Source of the DNA: Methylomicrobium agile
Lineage (GTDB): Bacteria > Pseudomonadota > Gammaproteobacteria > Methylococcales > Methylomonadaceae
Reading direction: 5' to 3'
DNA length: 64,000 bases
NCBI RefSeq assembly: GCF_000733855.1
Contig: NZ_JPOJ01000001.1
Location: 2,046,001-2,110,000 of the forward strand
The notes under the pieces are model-generated. The model was not told the origin of the DNA and made no database searches. It saw only the letters and a list, made by a program, of their open reading frames with translations. Shown piece by piece: positions 16,523-26,441 of the stretch. Position numbers and translations under genes: made by a program. How positions within the stretch are numbered: position 1 is the stretch's first letter; each line of letters opens with the position of its first letter.

Positions 16523-16923
16523 GATGTTAGCTCCTGGTTCATGGGCACATTTTACCTCGTCGAGAGAGAAGGCGGAGTGCCCTTCGTCCCCTCCAGATCG
16601 CCGTTCGCAGATTTTTTCGTCGTTCGACGGCGGCTTCTTACGGGTTGGCAGAAAACGAATTAAGCGTGGTCGTCGAGCGGCTTGACTGTAACATCTATTC
16701 TATGCTGATATATCCGGCGGAGCGGCATCGCGCATTCATCGGAGCGTTTACCGCCAAGATGGAGGACGTCGATGAGACGAGTGGATTTTTATGCGCGCCC
16801 GATCTAATTGGAGTTGATGGACAGCAGCCCGAAATACTTCCTCTCAACCCATCAATGAGAGCCAGCTGATAAATTTTTTGTCGTGTACAGGGTAATTTGA
16901 GCCCTGCTTTTTAAGGAGAAACC
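16523..16923. other. Intergenic region
   Basis: About 400 bases lie between the divergent kinase operon and the exported hypothetical gene. A 74-codon frame beginning with TTG at 16645 has no family match I recognise and no clear ribosome-binding site. Promoters for both flanking genes must lie here, but I cannot place them. Confidence 0.4.
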
Positions 16924-17688
16924 ATGATTGATTTAAGAACCCTGGTGTTAATCGCGATAAGCCTTGTCACTTGGCATGCGCAGGCGGCGCCGCGAACAGA
17001 TCTCACTAATGTGGAGCGTTTCACCGATATTGGTGGTGGTGAGGTGAAGTGGGAACAAGGCACGCTTTACACCGATGCGAAGGGTTTCATACCGATTACC
17101 AGCGGGAATTTTCCTTTATCTGGTTTTGATCTGACGCCCGAATTGCTGGCGCCGGTTTCCGGCAAATTCGTTATATCGCTGGCGACGTGGACGCTGTTTT
17201 CGGATAACTTCGATTTAAGCAAGTTTCAACGTTCTTCGGGAACCTATTCGATCAAGAGCGTACCTCATGTCATCGTTAGCGTAAAAGGCGCCGTGCCGCC
17301 CACGCCGATCGGAAGCGGCGAGGAAGTGCTGAAACTCAATACCTCGGGCACGGCCTATTGCGGAGGCGTTCCGCCGCGGAAGTTCAGTTCGCGCAATGAC
17401 GTCGACCTGTGGCTTCACATCGACGGCGAAACCTCCGCAAAACTCTATAGCGATCAGGCGCTCACATCGGTCGTCGCCGAACTCAACGTCAACAGTCTAC
17501 CGATCTCGGCCAAGAAGGCTTCGTTCAGCGCCTTTTCCGGAGATGCCGGAAATCATATCGTGATACTCGGCACGTATACGCTTGACGCCGCCGGAACAAT
17601 CAAATCGCTGAAAGCGACGCTGATCCAGCGGTCCGTGATTGACGCCTGTTATTCGGCCGCCTCCGTTACCGGAAAACGCATTAATTGA
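16924..17688 (+). CDS. Exported hypothetical protein
   Basis: The 254-residue product has a Sec signal peptide (residues 1-22, cleavage after WHAQAA). The mature part is rich in Ser/Thr and small residues and appears beta-rich, with no motif I recognise. Two cysteines (near SGTAYCGG and VIDACYS) could form a disulfide, consistent with a periplasmic or secreted protein. A good ribosome-binding site, AAGGAGAAACC, precedes the ATG. Confidence 0.7.
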   Translation: MIDLRTLVLIAISLVTWHAQAAPRTDLTNVERFTDIGGGEVKWEQGTLYTDAKGFIPITSGNFPLSGFDLTPELLAPVSGKFVISLATWTLFSDNFDLSKFQRSSGTYSIKSVPHVIVSVKGAVPPTPIGSGEEVLKLNTSGTAYCGGVPPRKFSSRNDVDLWLHIDGETSAKLYSDQALTSVVAELNVNSLPISAKKASFSAFSGDAGNHIVILGTYTLDAAGTIKSLKATLIQRSVIDACYSAASVTGKRIN

Positions 17689-17702
17689 GGGTTTGATTCA
17701 TT

Positions 17703-17800
17703 AAGGCGGAACCGGTTACGGATTCCGCTGCCATGCCAAACGATCCATTATTCTGCAGCAGAACTTCATTCGGCGGAGCCCGGCAAGCCGGTTCCGCCTT
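17703..17800. repeat. Inverted repeat with 13-bp perfect arms
   Basis: AAGGCGGAACCGG at 17703-17715 pairs with CCGGTTCCGCCTT at 17788-17800 across a 72-base loop. It lies between the exported hypothetical gene and the LeuB-like gene. It resembles the other palindromic intergenic repeats in style but not in sequence, and may be a separate repeat family. Confidence 0.6.
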
Positions 17801-17959
17801 ACGGGTTTCGGCGCTGCCTCCGGTTCGGCGGCCGCTACGCCAGGAACGCCGCCGACACCATGAAATTTGCCTCCGCTGCCGTCATCTTCGCTCAAACTGC
17901 AGTATAATGAGCGGTTTATTTTCAGTTCATTGAATTCATTAACATTCCCAAAGGCACTC

Positions 17960-19066
17960 ATGAAGCATTACAAAATCGCCGTCTTGGCCGGTGACGGTAT
18001 CGGTCCCGAAATTACCCAGGAAGCCATCAAGGTTCTCAAAGTCGTCGAAGAACGCAACGACGTCACCTTCGAACTGATGCCGGCACTGTTCGGCGCCTGT
18101 GCCTATTTCGCGACCGGCGACGCGTTCCCGCAGGAAACGATCGCCATTTGCGACCAGGCCGACGCGATTTTGAAAGGTCCGATCGGATTGAGCCACGAGG
18201 AATCCAAAAAAATTCCGGTCGACAAGCAGCCCGAACGCGGCGCCTTATTGCCTTTGCGCCGTCGCTACAACACCTACGCGAATTTCCGTCCGGTTTCGCT
18301 GCCGAAGGCACTGGCGCACTTTTCGCCGCTGAAGCCCGAAGTGATCGGCGAAGGGATCGACCTGATCATGGTGCGTGAACTGGTCGGCGGCCTGTATTTC
18401 GGCGAGAAGGAAATGGGTGTCAACGCGCAGGGTCTGCGTTACGTTCGCGAAACGCTCGAATACGACGAAGTGCAGATTCGCCGGATCATGCACCAGGCGT
18501 TCAAGCTGGCGATGAAGCGCCGCAAACTGCTGCACAACATCCACAAGAGCAACGTGCTGAAATCGAGCGTGCTCTGGAACGAGGTGATGGAAGAAGTCGC
18601 GAAGGAATACCCGGAAGTGAAAGTCGTCAATTATTTGGTCGATGCGGCCGCGACCGCGCTGTGCCTGAACCCGGCCCAGTTCGACGTGATGGTGATGGAA
18701 AACATGTTCGGCGATATTTTGAGCGACCAGGGCGGCGGCATCCTCGGCTCGCTGGGCCTGATGCCTTCGGCCTGCCTGGGCGACGACAAGGCCTATTATG
18801 AGCCTTCGCACGGTTCCGCGCCGGATATCGCCGGCAAGAATATCGCCAATCCGTACTCGATGATCGGCTCGGTGGCGATGATGCTGGAAAACAGCTTCGA
18901 CATGGCCGACGAGGCGAAGAATGTCTGGGCGGCGATGCAGGGCGTGTTCGCGGATGGCTTCTCGACCGCCGATCTGTCCAAACCGGGCAGCGGCGTCAAG
19001 ATGATCAGTACGGTCGAGTTCGGCGACAAGGTCGTCGAGAAACTGCGTGCGATGCCGAAAGTTTAA
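17960..19066 (+). CDS. Isopropylmalate/isocitrate dehydrogenase-family enzyme (LeuB-like)
   Basis: This NAD(P)-dependent beta-decarboxylating dehydrogenase has 368 residues. Motifs include AVLAGDGIGPEI, QPERGALLPLRRRY, the RELVGGLYFGEK substrate-binding segment, the catalytic-Lys region (IHKSNVLKSS), the Mg-binding Asp region (MFGDILSDQGGG) and PSHGSAPDIAGKNIANP. LeuB function is the nearest guess, but no leuC, leuD or leuA is adjacent and several loops differ from standard LeuB, so another 2-oxo/malate-type substrate is possible. ATG 17960 fits the family N-terminus (MKHYKIAVLAGDG). A TATAAT at 17903-17908 may be its -10 box. Confidence 0.8.
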   Translation: MKHYKIAVLAGDGIGPEITQEAIKVLKVVEERNDVTFELMPALFGACAYFATGDAFPQETIAICDQADAILKGPIGLSHEESKKIPVDKQPERGALLPLRRRYNTYANFRPVSLPKALAHFSPLKPEVIGEGIDLIMVRELVGGLYFGEKEMGVNAQGLRYVRETLEYDEVQIRRIMHQAFKLAMKRRKLLHNIHKSNVLKSSVLWNEVMEEVAKEYPEVKVVNYLVDAAATALCLNPAQFDVMVMENMFGDILSDQGGGILGSLGLMPSACLGDDKAYYEPSHGSAPDIAGKNIANPYSMIGSVAMMLENSFDMADEAKNVWAAMQGVFADGFSTADLSKPGSGVKMISTVEFGDKVVEKLRAMPKV

Positions 19067-19098
19067 ACGGCGGCATATTATTGTTGTAAGGTGGGTTA

Positions 19099-19413
19099 GA
19101 GCATTTTCATATCGCGTATAAGGGCGCAATACCGTTAAGTCAAGCCGTCATCTCGGCATGGATTCATGCCAGGCTTTCCTGCCTGGCCCCCTTCGGGTCA
19201 ATGCAAATCTGTTCCAGACAGATTTGTGCCGAGATCCAGACTGCAGGGATGCATTAAAGCTTGCCAGCCCTGGCTTCTGGATTCGGCAACCGCTCCCTGC
19301 GTTGCTCTATCTCCCGCATCCATGCAGTCGTCCGGCAATCCCTGCCGGAATGACGAGTTTCCCCCTCACTTTGCGGCATGGCTTATGACCGTACACCCAA
19401 AACGAAAATGCTC
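19099..19413 (-). mobile_element. MITE-like element, copy 2
   Basis: This copy begins GAGCATTTTCATATCGCGTA and ends CCCAAAACGAAAATGCTC, with TA on both sides. It is inverted relative to 14131-14393 and about 50 bases longer. The interior holds several small palindromes and the CCGGCAATCCCTGCCGG unit. The ends resemble the left end of the IS630-type element at 60231 (GAGCGTTTTT after TA), suggesting cross-mobilisation. Confidence 0.75.
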
Positions 19414-19489
19414 TAGTCGCGCAATGCCGGAATCTTTTGGGGTTCACAAATCGTTCCGCGCGCAGTAACAACCCACCAAAGATACCCGT

Positions 19490-20290
19490 ATGAACTCGAT
19501 TTTCGATTTTGCCGAAGCCTGCCTTTACCGGAGCGACATCGACGAAAAACTGGAACTGACGCATCGGGCAATGCAACTGCTGCGGGAAAACCGTTTGCAG
19601 TTGACTTCCTCCGGGCAGGTGTTGCCGATCGAGGGCGTCCGGTTTCCGGAGCGGCCGGTGCTGCTGCCGCCGCGCGAAATGCCGAGCCGGAAGCTGAACA
19701 CGCCCGGAGGGGCCGCGGCGTTTTTCCATGCGATCGCGCACGTCGAGTTTGTCGCGATTTACCTGGCCTGGGACTTGCTGTACCGCTTTCGCGGCCTGCC
19801 TGAACAGTTTTATCGCGATTGGCTGCGCGTGGCCGACGAGGAAGCCCAGCATTTCGCACTGATTCGCGAGCATCTGAGGGCGATGGGCGTCGATTACGGC
19901 GATCTGCCCGCGCACGGCGGCCTCTGGGAACATGCGACCGATACGGCGGGGCTCTTGCCGGCACGCCTGGCACTGGTGCCGCGCTGCATGGAAGCGCGGG
20001 GACTGGATGTTACCCCGGCGCTGATCGAGAAGTTCCGGCAGGCCGGCGATCAACAAAGCGTCGCGATCCTGACCCGGATTTTGACCGACGAGATCGGTCA
20101 TGTCGAACTCGGGTCTTACTGGTTCAAGTTTGTCTGCCGGGAAGAAGGGGGCGATCCCGAAGCCGAGTACCGCCGCCTCATCGGCGAGTATTACAAAGGC
20201 GGCCGGCCGAAAGGACCTTTCAACCGACCGCTGCGCCACAAAGCCGGTTTTTCGGATGCCGAACTGGACTGGCTGGATACCGGCGGTTAA
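19490..20290 (+). CDS. DUF455 ferritin-like protein
   Basis: The 266-residue protein belongs to the DUF455 ferritin-like group. Carboxylate/His pairs typical of a di-iron four-helix bundle are visible: HAIAHVEFVAIYLAWD, ADEEAQHFALIREH and LTDEIGHVELGSYW. Members are often compared with MiaE-type di-iron hydroxylases, but no substrate is established. It stands alone downstream of a MITE and converges with acs. Confidence 0.88.
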   Translation: MNSIFDFAEACLYRSDIDEKLELTHRAMQLLRENRLQLTSSGQVLPIEGVRFPERPVLLPPREMPSRKLNTPGGAAAFFHAIAHVEFVAIYLAWDLLYRFRGLPEQFYRDWLRVADEEAQHFALIREHLRAMGVDYGDLPAHGGLWEHATDTAGLLPARLALVPRCMEARGLDVTPALIEKFRQAGDQQSVAILTRILTDEIGHVELGSYWFKFVCREEGGDPEAEYRRLIGEYYKGGRPKGPFNRPLRHKAGFSDAELDWLDTGG

Positions 20291-20344
20291 CTCGCGGTGC
20301 GAGTCCGTTTTTAACGAGGAGCGTACCCTCCGCTTTTTCTCAAC

Positions 20345-22288
20345 CTAATCGCCCTTCACGACCCGGTGCTCGATGATGTTCTGCACCACCGAAGGATCGG
20401 CCAGCGTCGAGGTGTCGCCGAGATTGTCCAGTTCGCCCGCCGCGACCTTGCGCAGAATCCGGCGCATGATCTTGCCCGAGCGCGTTTTCGGGAGCGAGGG
20501 CGCCCACTGGATGATGTCCGGGTGCGCGATCGGGCCGATTTCCTTCCGGACCAGTTCGTCCAGTTCCTTGCGCAGTTGTTCGGTCGGCTCGACGCCCGCG
20601 TTCAACGTTACATACGCATAGATGCCCTGGCCTTTGATGTTGTGCGGGTAGCCGACCACCGCCGCTTCCGCGACCGACTCGTGCAGCACCAGTGCGCTTT
20701 CGATCTCGGCCGTGCCCAAACGGTGGCCCGACACGTTCAGCACGTCGTCGATTCGGCCGGTGATCCAGTAATAGCCGTCGGCATCGCGTTTGGCGCCGTC
20801 GCCGCTATAATAAAAACCGGGAGCCTTGCTGAAATAAGTGTCGATGTAGAGCTTATGGTCGCCGTAGATCGTGCGCGCCTGTCCGGGCCAGGATCGGGCG
20901 ATGACCAGGCTGCCTTCGGCGGCGCCTTCGAGGATTCGGCCGTTCGTATCCAGAATTTCCGGTTTGATCCCGAAAAACGGCAGGGTGGCCGAGCCGGGTT
21001 TCAGGTCGGTCGCGCCCGGCAGCGGGGTGATCATGATCCCGCCGGTCTCGGTTTGCCACCAGGTATCCAGGATCGGGCGCGTGCCGCCGCCGACCACATG
21101 GTAATACCATTCCCAGGCCTCCGGATTGATCGGCTCGCCGACGCTGCCGAGGATTCGGAGGCTCTGCCGGGAGGTTTGGTTGACGTAACGGTCGCCTTGC
21201 GCCATCAATGCGCGGATCGCGGTCGGCGCGGTATAAAAAATATTGACCTTGTGCTTGTCGACCACCTGCCAGAAGCGGTCCGGTCCCGGATAAGTCGGCA
21301 CGCCTTCGAACATCAGCGTTGTCGCGCCGTTGCAGAGCGGGCCGTAGACTACGTACGAATGGCCGGTCACCCAACCGATGTCCGCGGTGCACCAGTAAAC
21401 GTCGCCGTCGTGGTAATCGAACACATACTTGTGCGTGATCGCCGCATAGAGCAGGTAACCGCCGGTCGTATGCAGCATTCCTTTCGGTTTGCCGGTCGAG
21501 CCGGAGGTATAAAGAATGAATAGAGGATCTTCGGCATCCATCGGCTCCGGCGGGCAATCGGCGGAGGCGGCGGCCATCGTTTCGTGATACCAGAGGTCGC
21601 GGCCTTCCTGCCAGCCGATTTTGCCGCCGGTATTTTGGATCACGATGATTTTTTCCAGCATCGGGCAATGCTTGGCGGCTTCGTCCACGTTCGCCTTCAG
21701 CGGCACGACCTTGCCGCCCCGGTAGCCTTCGTCCGCGCAGACCACGAATTTGCCGCCGCAGTCCAGAACCCGGTCTTTCAGCGCCTCGGCCGAAAAGCCG
21801 CCGAATACGACCGAATGCACCGCGCCGATCCGCGCGCAGGCGAGCATCACCGCCGCGGCCTCGGCGATCATCGGCAAATAGATGCAGACCCGGTCGCCTT
21901 TCTCGACGCCCTGGGTTTTCAGTACGTTCGCGAAGCGGCAGACTTCTTCGTACAGTTCGCGGTAGGTGATCTTCTTATCGTGCGCCGGATTGTCGCCTTC
22001 CCAGATGATCGCGATCTGATCGCCGCGCTTGTCCAGATGGCGGTCCAGGCAGTTTACGCTGACGTTCAGCTTGCCGCCGTCGAACCAGCGGATATGCGCC
22101 GATTTGAAATCGTAATTCGAGACGGTATGCCAGCGTTGTTCCCAGTCCAGAAACCGCTCCGCCTGTTCGGCCCAGAAGGCGTCGGGTTCGGCGAGCGCCC
22201 GTTGATAAAGGGCATGATAGGTTGTGCGATCGATATATGCTTGGGCGGCGGTTTCAGGTTTTACCGGATAGACGTGGGCGTCTGACAT
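20345..22288 (-). CDS. acs: Acetyl-CoA synthetase
   Basis: This AMP-forming ligase converts acetate, ATP and CoA to acetyl-CoA. The 647-residue length is standard. Motifs are the ATP loop [46 protein letters not shown] and the C-terminal catalytic Lys in [16 protein letters not shown], which in relatives is controlled by lysine acetylation. It is transcribed alone; the 466 bases upstream hold no other gene. Confidence 0.98.
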   Translation of the reverse strand: MSDAHVYPVKPETAAQAYIDRTTYHALYQRALAEPDAFWAEQAERFLDWEQRWHTVSNYDFKSAHIRWFDGGKLNVSVNCLDRHLDKRGDQIAIIWEGDNPAHDKKITYRELYEEVCRFANVLKTQGVEKGDRVCIYLPMIAEAAAVMLACARIGAVHSVVFGGFSAEALKDRVLDCGGKFVVCADEGYRGGKVVPLKANVDEAAKHCPMLEKIIVIQNTGGKIGWQEGRDLWYHETMAAASADCPPEPMDAEDPLFILYTSGSTGKPKGMLHTTGGYLLYAAITHKYVFDYHDGDVYWCTADIGWVTGHSYVVYGPLCNGATTLMFEGVPTYPGPDRFWQVVDKHKVNIFYTAPTAIRALMAQGDRYVNQTSRQSLRILGSVGEPINPEAWEWYYHVVGGGTRPILDTWWQTETGGIMITPLPGATDLKPGSATLPFFGIKPEILDTNGRILEGAAEGSLVIARSWPGQARTIYGDHKLYIDTYFSKAPGFYYSGDGAKRDADGYYWITGRIDDVLNVSGHRLGTAEIESALVLHESVAEAAVVGYPHNIKGQGIYAYVTLNAGVEPTEQLRKELDELVRKEIGPIAHPDIIQWAPSLPKTRSGKIMRRILRKVAAGELDNLGDTSTLADPSVVQNIIEHRVVKGD

Positions 22289-22754
22289 GAAACGAATCCT
22301 TAATTAATATATTTGAAATGCGACGGTTTGAGGGGGACATCAACAGAACACGCATCTTATCAAACTGACGGTTTTTTCCCGTAAAAAATTCCGGCAGGGA
22401 AGGCGGGGCACATCGAGAAGCGTCATGGATGAGTCCGGTGCCGCCTGGAAGGGCGGAAGCCTGCTTATATCCGAACGGATCATTCGAGACGCAACGATGA
22501 CGAGACCTAAACGTCTTTATACGTGGCCCGATCGATTTTATTGGGCAAGCCTTTTTCGGGATAAGTCAGGTTTAACAACAAATTATTGTTTTATCTTGAT
22601 TTATTGCATCCATGACAGGTTGATTATAAAGATTGACATTCGGAGCTATTAAGCGCCTACTGGCCGTCGGCGGTTCAGGAAAAATTTAAAAACGACTCAC
22701 TCAATCGATTTTCGATTCAATGCGTCCGGGTGTCTTAGGGACAGGAGAGTAAAG
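22289..22754. other. Intergenic region upstream of acs
   Basis: This 466-base divergent spacer is AT-rich near 22550-22650 and contains no ORF with a ribosome-binding site or family match. Promoters for acs and for the small gene at 22755 are expected here; none is clear enough to place. Confidence 0.4.
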
Positions 22755-22994
22755 ATGATGACGATATCGCAAAGAATCAGGCAAGACATTGCCTCCCCCT
22801 TCCTGGACATAGACGTATTGAATGTGGTCGTCCATCGCCGCGCTGTTATCTATGATGAAGCGCGCTTGTCCGGCTATTTTTTCAGACGGGGCGATTACTT
22901 CGTGACCGACGGTTCCGGAAGCTGCGTTTACCGTCCGGTAAAGACCGATTTTGAAAGAGTTTGGACGGGCGGCGAATGGGCCGATCGATTTTAA
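22755..22994 (+). CDS. Small hypothetical protein
   Basis: This 79-codon gene is preceded by a good ribosome-binding site (ACAGGAGAG) and starts with two consecutive ATGs. The product MMTISQRIRQDIASPF... is mixed charged/hydrophobic with no signal or membrane segment and no family I recognise. Its base composition matches real genes here, and a long repeat cluster begins right after its stop. Confidence 0.5.
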   Translation: MMTISQRIRQDIASPFLDIDVLNVVVHRRAVIYDEARLSGYFFRRGDYFVTDGSGSCVYRPVKTDFERVWTGGEWADRF

Positions 22995-23039
22995 AGCTCG
23001 CCGCTGGCAGGATGCGCTGAGTTTGCGAGGCGCATCGAG

Positions 23040-23282
23040 CGTCCTTTAGGGTATCGATCGCGAACGATGGGTTTCGCTTCGCTCTACCCATCCTACGGCT
23101 CTTGTAGGCGGATTCGCCATCAGGCAATCCGCCGCGCTTTGAAGGCTATTGGCGTTTTGCTGTCGCGAAAACGCCCTACAGCTCTGTAGGATGGGTAGAG
23201 CGAAGCGAAACCCATCATTAAAGTTGCGGCATGTTTTGATCGATGGGTTTCGGCTGGCGCCTCTACCCATCCTACGGGGTCG
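23040..23282. repeat. Cluster of REP-like palindromes
   Basis: Several units lie in tandem: an inverted GATGGGTTTCGCTTCGCTC/TAGGATGGGTAGAGCGAAGC pair (about 23066-23096 and 23188-23215), the GGCGGATTCGCC...GGCAATCCGCC unit (about 23106-23132), GGCGTTTTGCTGTCGCGAAAACGCC near 23150-23175, and a further ACCCATCCTACGG end at 23276. The same set, rearranged, is found at 27428-27702. Confidence 0.8.
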
Positions 23283-23333
23283 TACAATCCCGTTCCCGCG
23301 CCGGAGCGTGGGAACGAAGGGAAGAAGGCGTGA

Positions 23334-24116
23334 TTAAGACGCGGCCAATCCCGCGATGTTATAGCCGCAGTCGACGTAAGTCACTTCGCCGGTGACGCCG
23401 GAGGCGAGGTCCGAGCACAGGAAGGCTGCCACATTGCCGACTTCCTCGATGGTGACGTTGCGCTTCAGCGGCGCGGTGTCGGCGGCTTTGCTCAGCATCG
23501 CCTTGAAGTTGTTGATGCCGGAAGCGGCCAGGGTGCGGATCGGGCCGGCCGAGATCGCGTTCACGCGGGTGCCTTCGGCGCCCAGCGCGACCGCCATGTA
23601 GCGCACGTTCGCTTCCAGGCTGGCTTTCGCGACGCCCATCACGTTGTAGTTCGGAATTGCGCGTTCGGCGCCGAGGTAGGTCAGGGTTAAAAGCGAGCCG
23701 TTGCGGCCCGCCATCATGCTCCGGCCGGCCTTGGCCAGCGCGGTGAAACTGTACGAACTGATGTCATGCGCAATCCGGAAATTGTCACGGGTCGTCGCGT
23801 TCACGTAATCGCCTTCCAGCGCATCGCGCGGCGCGAACGCGACCGAATGCACGATGCCGTCGAGCCCGTCCCAGTGCTGGCCCAGGACTTTGAAGACATT
23901 CTCGATGTGGTCGTCGTTGCTGACGTCGCATTCGACGGTGATGTTGGAACCGCATTCGGCAGCCATTTCCTCGACCCGGCCCTGCAGCTTGTCGTTTTGA
24001 AAGGTAAACGCCAGTTCGGCGCCTTCCCGGTGCATCGCCTTCGCGATTCCCCAGGCAATCGAACGATTGCTGGCCAGACCGACAATCAAGACACGTTTGC
24101 CCTGCATGAATCCCAT
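23334..24116 (-). CDS. fabI: Enoyl-[acyl-carrier-protein] reductase (NADH)
   Basis: FabI catalyses the last reduction of each fatty acid elongation round. The 260-residue SDR-fold protein shows the cofactor segment [34 protein letters not shown] and the Tyr-x6-Lys catalytic pair in [20 protein letters not shown]. It is transcribed alone; the 123-base spacer to the divergent ABC substrate-binding gene must hold both promoters. Confidence 0.97.
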   Translation of the reverse strand: MGFMQGKRVLIVGLASNRSIAWGIAKAMHREGAELAFTFQNDKLQGRVEEMAAECGSNITVECDVSNDDHIENVFKVLGQHWDGLDGIVHSVAFAPRDALEGDYVNATTRDNFRIAHDISSYSFTALAKAGRSMMAGRNGSLLTLTYLGAERAIPNYNVMGVAKASLEANVRYMAVALGAEGTRVNAISAGPIRTLAASGINNFKAMLSKAADTAPLKRNVTIEEVGNVAAFLCSDLASGVTGEVTYVDCGYNIAGLAAS

Positions 24117-24239
24117 TCTGATCTCCTCTTATTATTGTTGATATACTCTGTGCGGCGTTTGCCTTCGCGAGCGAAAAATCCGGTATCGCCCTGCAAACAC
24201 GATAAAATAACCCGCAAAGTATCCACGACCACTCCTGCG

Positions 24240-26441
24240 ATGTCCAGTCTTTTGTCATCCAAATTTCGGCCTGCCGGCGTTTCGGCTTTCGTGTTGTTTT
24301 GCCTGGCGGTTTCGCTGATTCCGGCCGGCTGCACCGGTACGCTCTGGAACGATCCTTACCCGCCCGAGGACGACGGGCAGGCGGTCCTGTATCAATCGTT
24401 CGCGGAACGGCCGAAGCATCTGGATCCGGCGGTCGCCTACAGCGAGAACGAATATGCGTTCATCGCGCAGATTTACGAACCGCCGCTGCAATACCATTAC
24501 CTGAAGCGGCCTTATCAACTGGTGCCGCTGACGGTTACGCGCCTGCCCGAGATTACCTATTACGGTCGGCAGGGGCAAAAGCTGGCCCCGGATGCGGACC
24601 CGCAAGACATCGCCTACAGCGACTATCTGCTCGAAATCAAGCCCGGCATTCGCTTCCAGCCGCACCCGGCTTTCGCGCAGGATCAAGGCGGGCAATATCG
24701 CTATCATCATCTCAAGCCTGAAGAAATCGAATCGTTATCGACCCTGAACGATTTTGCCGAAACCGGCACGCGCGAATTGACCGCTGAGGATTATGTCTAC
24801 CAGATCAAGCGGTTGGCCTATCCCAAAACGCAGTCGCCGATCGCGGAAATCATGAAGGGCTATATCGTCGGTTTCGACGAGTTCGCCGGACAAAGCGCGG
24901 ACAAGCCCATGCCGGCGCTCCGGACGCTGCCGATGAGCGGCGTCGAAGTGCTGGACCGTTACCGTTACAAGATCCGGATCAAGGGCAAATACCCCCAGTT
25001 CAGCTACTGGCTGGCCATGCCGTTTTTCGCGCCGATGCCCTGGGAGGCCGATGCGTTCTACGGCCAGCCGGGGCTCGATGACAAGAACGTCACGCTGGAC
25101 TGGTATCCGGTCGGCAGCGGGCCTTATTATCTGACCGAGAACAATCCGAACCGACGGATGCTGCTGCTCAGAAATCCGAACTTTCATACCGAAACCTATC
25201 CGGCCGAAGGCGAGCCGGGCGATGCGGAGCAAGGGCTGCTGGAGGATGCCGGCAAGCCGCTGCCGTTCATCGACAAAGTGGTCTTCACGCTCGAAAAGGA
25301 AACGATTCCAAGCTGGAGCAAGTTTCTGCAGGGCTATTACGACGCCTCGGGCATCGCTTCCGACAGTTTCGACCAGGCGGTCCAGTTTACCGGCGGCGGG
25401 ATCGCGCTGACCGACAGTCTGAAGGAGAAGGGCATCCGCCTGCAGACTTCGGTCGAAACCTCGATCTTCTACATGGGCTTCAACATGCTCGATCCGACGG
25501 TCGGCGGCGACGGCGAGAAAAGCCGGAAACTGCGCCAAGCAATCGCGATTGCGGTCGATTACGAGGAGTTTATCGCGATCTTCCGGAACGAGCGCGGCGT
25601 GCCTGCCCAGGGCGCGATTCCGCCCGGCATTTTCGGCAACGAAGCAGGGGAGGCCGGGCTCAACCGGTACGTCTACGACTGGATGAACGGCAAACCGCAG
25701 CGCAAGCCCATCGAAGCAGCCCGTAAGCTGATCGCGGAAGCCGGCTATCCGAACGGGATCGATCCGAAGACCAAAGCCCCGCTGATCCTGTATTTCGACA
25801 CCACCGCGACCAGTGTCGATGACAAGCCGCTGATGAACTGGTACCGCAAGCAGTTCCAGAAGCTCGGCATCCAGTTGGTGATCCGCGCGACCGATTACAA
25901 CCGCTTTCAGCAGAAGATGAGTTCCGGCAATGCGCAGATTTTTACCTGGGGCTGGAACGCCGATTACCCGGACCCGGAGAATTTCTTTTCGCTGCTGTAC
26001 GGGCCGAACGGCAAGGTCAAGCAAAGCGGCGAGAATGCGGGCAACTACCGGAATCCCGAATTCGACCGCCTGTTCGAACGGATGCGCAACATGGAAAACG
26101 ACCCGCCGCGCCTCGAAATCATCCGGCAGATGCAGGAGATCATCCGCCGCGATGCGCCCTGGGTGTTCGGTTTCCACCCGAAGACTTTCTCGTTGTACCA
26201 CGGCTGGGTCAGCAACCTGAAGCCGAACCTGATGGCGAACAATCGGACCAAATATATCCGGGTCGATCCGGTCCGGCGCGCCGAACTCCGCAAAGACTGG
26301 AACCGGCCGGTGCTCTGGCCTCTCGCTATCGGCGGCGCGGCCTTGATTCTGTTGCTGATGCCTGCGGTTAGCGCCTACCGCCGCCGCACCCACCGGCCCG
26401 TGTCCGAAATATCGAAGATTCAAACGGAAGCCATTCGATGA
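24240..26441 (+). CDS. Peptide/nickel-type ABC transporter substrate-binding lipoprotein
   Basis: This solute-binding protein of the DppA/OppA class (SBP_bac_5) has 733 residues, larger than typical (about 500-600). The ATG at 24240 gives a signal peptide ending LIPAGC, so it is likely a lipoprotein. FAERPKHLDPAVAYSENEY is the entry motif, and WGWNADYPDPENFF is a family signature near residue 570. A C-terminal hydrophobic segment (about residues 697-712) followed by basic residues suggests a second membrane anchor, which is unusual for this class. It overlaps the permease gene by ATGA. Confidence 0.9.
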   Translation: MSSLLSSKFRPAGVSAFVLFCLAVSLIPAGCTGTLWNDPYPPEDDGQAVLYQSFAERPKHLDPAVAYSENEYAFIAQIYEPPLQYHYLKRPYQLVPLTVTRLPEITYYGRQGQKLAPDADPQDIAYSDYLLEIKPGIRFQPHPAFAQDQGGQYRYHHLKPEEIESLSTLNDFAETGTRELTAEDYVYQIKRLAYPKTQSPIAEIMKGYIVGFDEFAGQSADKPMPALRTLPMSGVEVLDRYRYKIRIKGKYPQFSYWLAMPFFAPMPWEADAFYGQPGLDDKNVTLDWYPVGSGPYYLTENNPNRRMLLLRNPNFHTETYPAEGEPGDAEQGLLEDAGKPLPFIDKVVFTLEKETIPSWSKFLQGYYDASGIASDSFDQAVQFTGGGIALTDSLKEKGIRLQTSVETSIFYMGFNMLDPTVGGDGEKSRKLRQAIAIAVDYEEFIAIFRNERGVPAQGAIPPGIFGNEAGEAGLNRYVYDWMNGKPQRKPIEAARKLIAEAGYPNGIDPKTKAPLILYFDTTATSVDDKPLMNWYRKQFQKLGIQLVIRATDYNRFQQKMSSGNAQIFTWGWNADYPDPENFFSLLYGPNGKVKQSGENAGNYRNPEFDRLFERMRNMENDPPRLEIIRQMQEIIRRDAPWVFGFHPKTFSLYHGWVSNLKPNLMANNRTKYIRVDPVRRAELRKDWNRPVLWPLAIGGAALILLLMPAVSAYRRRTHRPVSEISKIQTEAIR

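Noticed and set aside
16645-16869. 74-codon frame starting with TTG between the kinase and exported-protein genes
   Set aside because: It has a weak start, no clear Shine-Dalgarno and no family resemblance; the spacer is more likely regulatory.
18245-19129. Minus-strand 294-codon frame opposite the LeuB-like gene
   Set aside because: The composition is dominated by Arg, His and Gln as expected from the reverse of GC-rich coding DNA; the plus-strand gene has clear catalytic motifs.
20290-20335. Small hairpins between DUF455 and acs as a bidirectional terminator
   Set aside because: CTCGCGGTGCGAG followed by a T-run is suggestive, but the stem is only five pairs and the minus-strand side lacks a good stem, so I did not list it as a feature.
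23040-23282. Tandem palindromes considered as a CRISPR array
   Set aside because: The units are of different families and orientations, without constant spacing or unique spacers, and no cas genes are near.
24735-26423. Minus-strand 562-codon frame opposite the ABC substrate-binding gene
   Set aside because: It is a shadow of a well-supported gene with a lipoprotein signal and SBP_bac_5 motifs.
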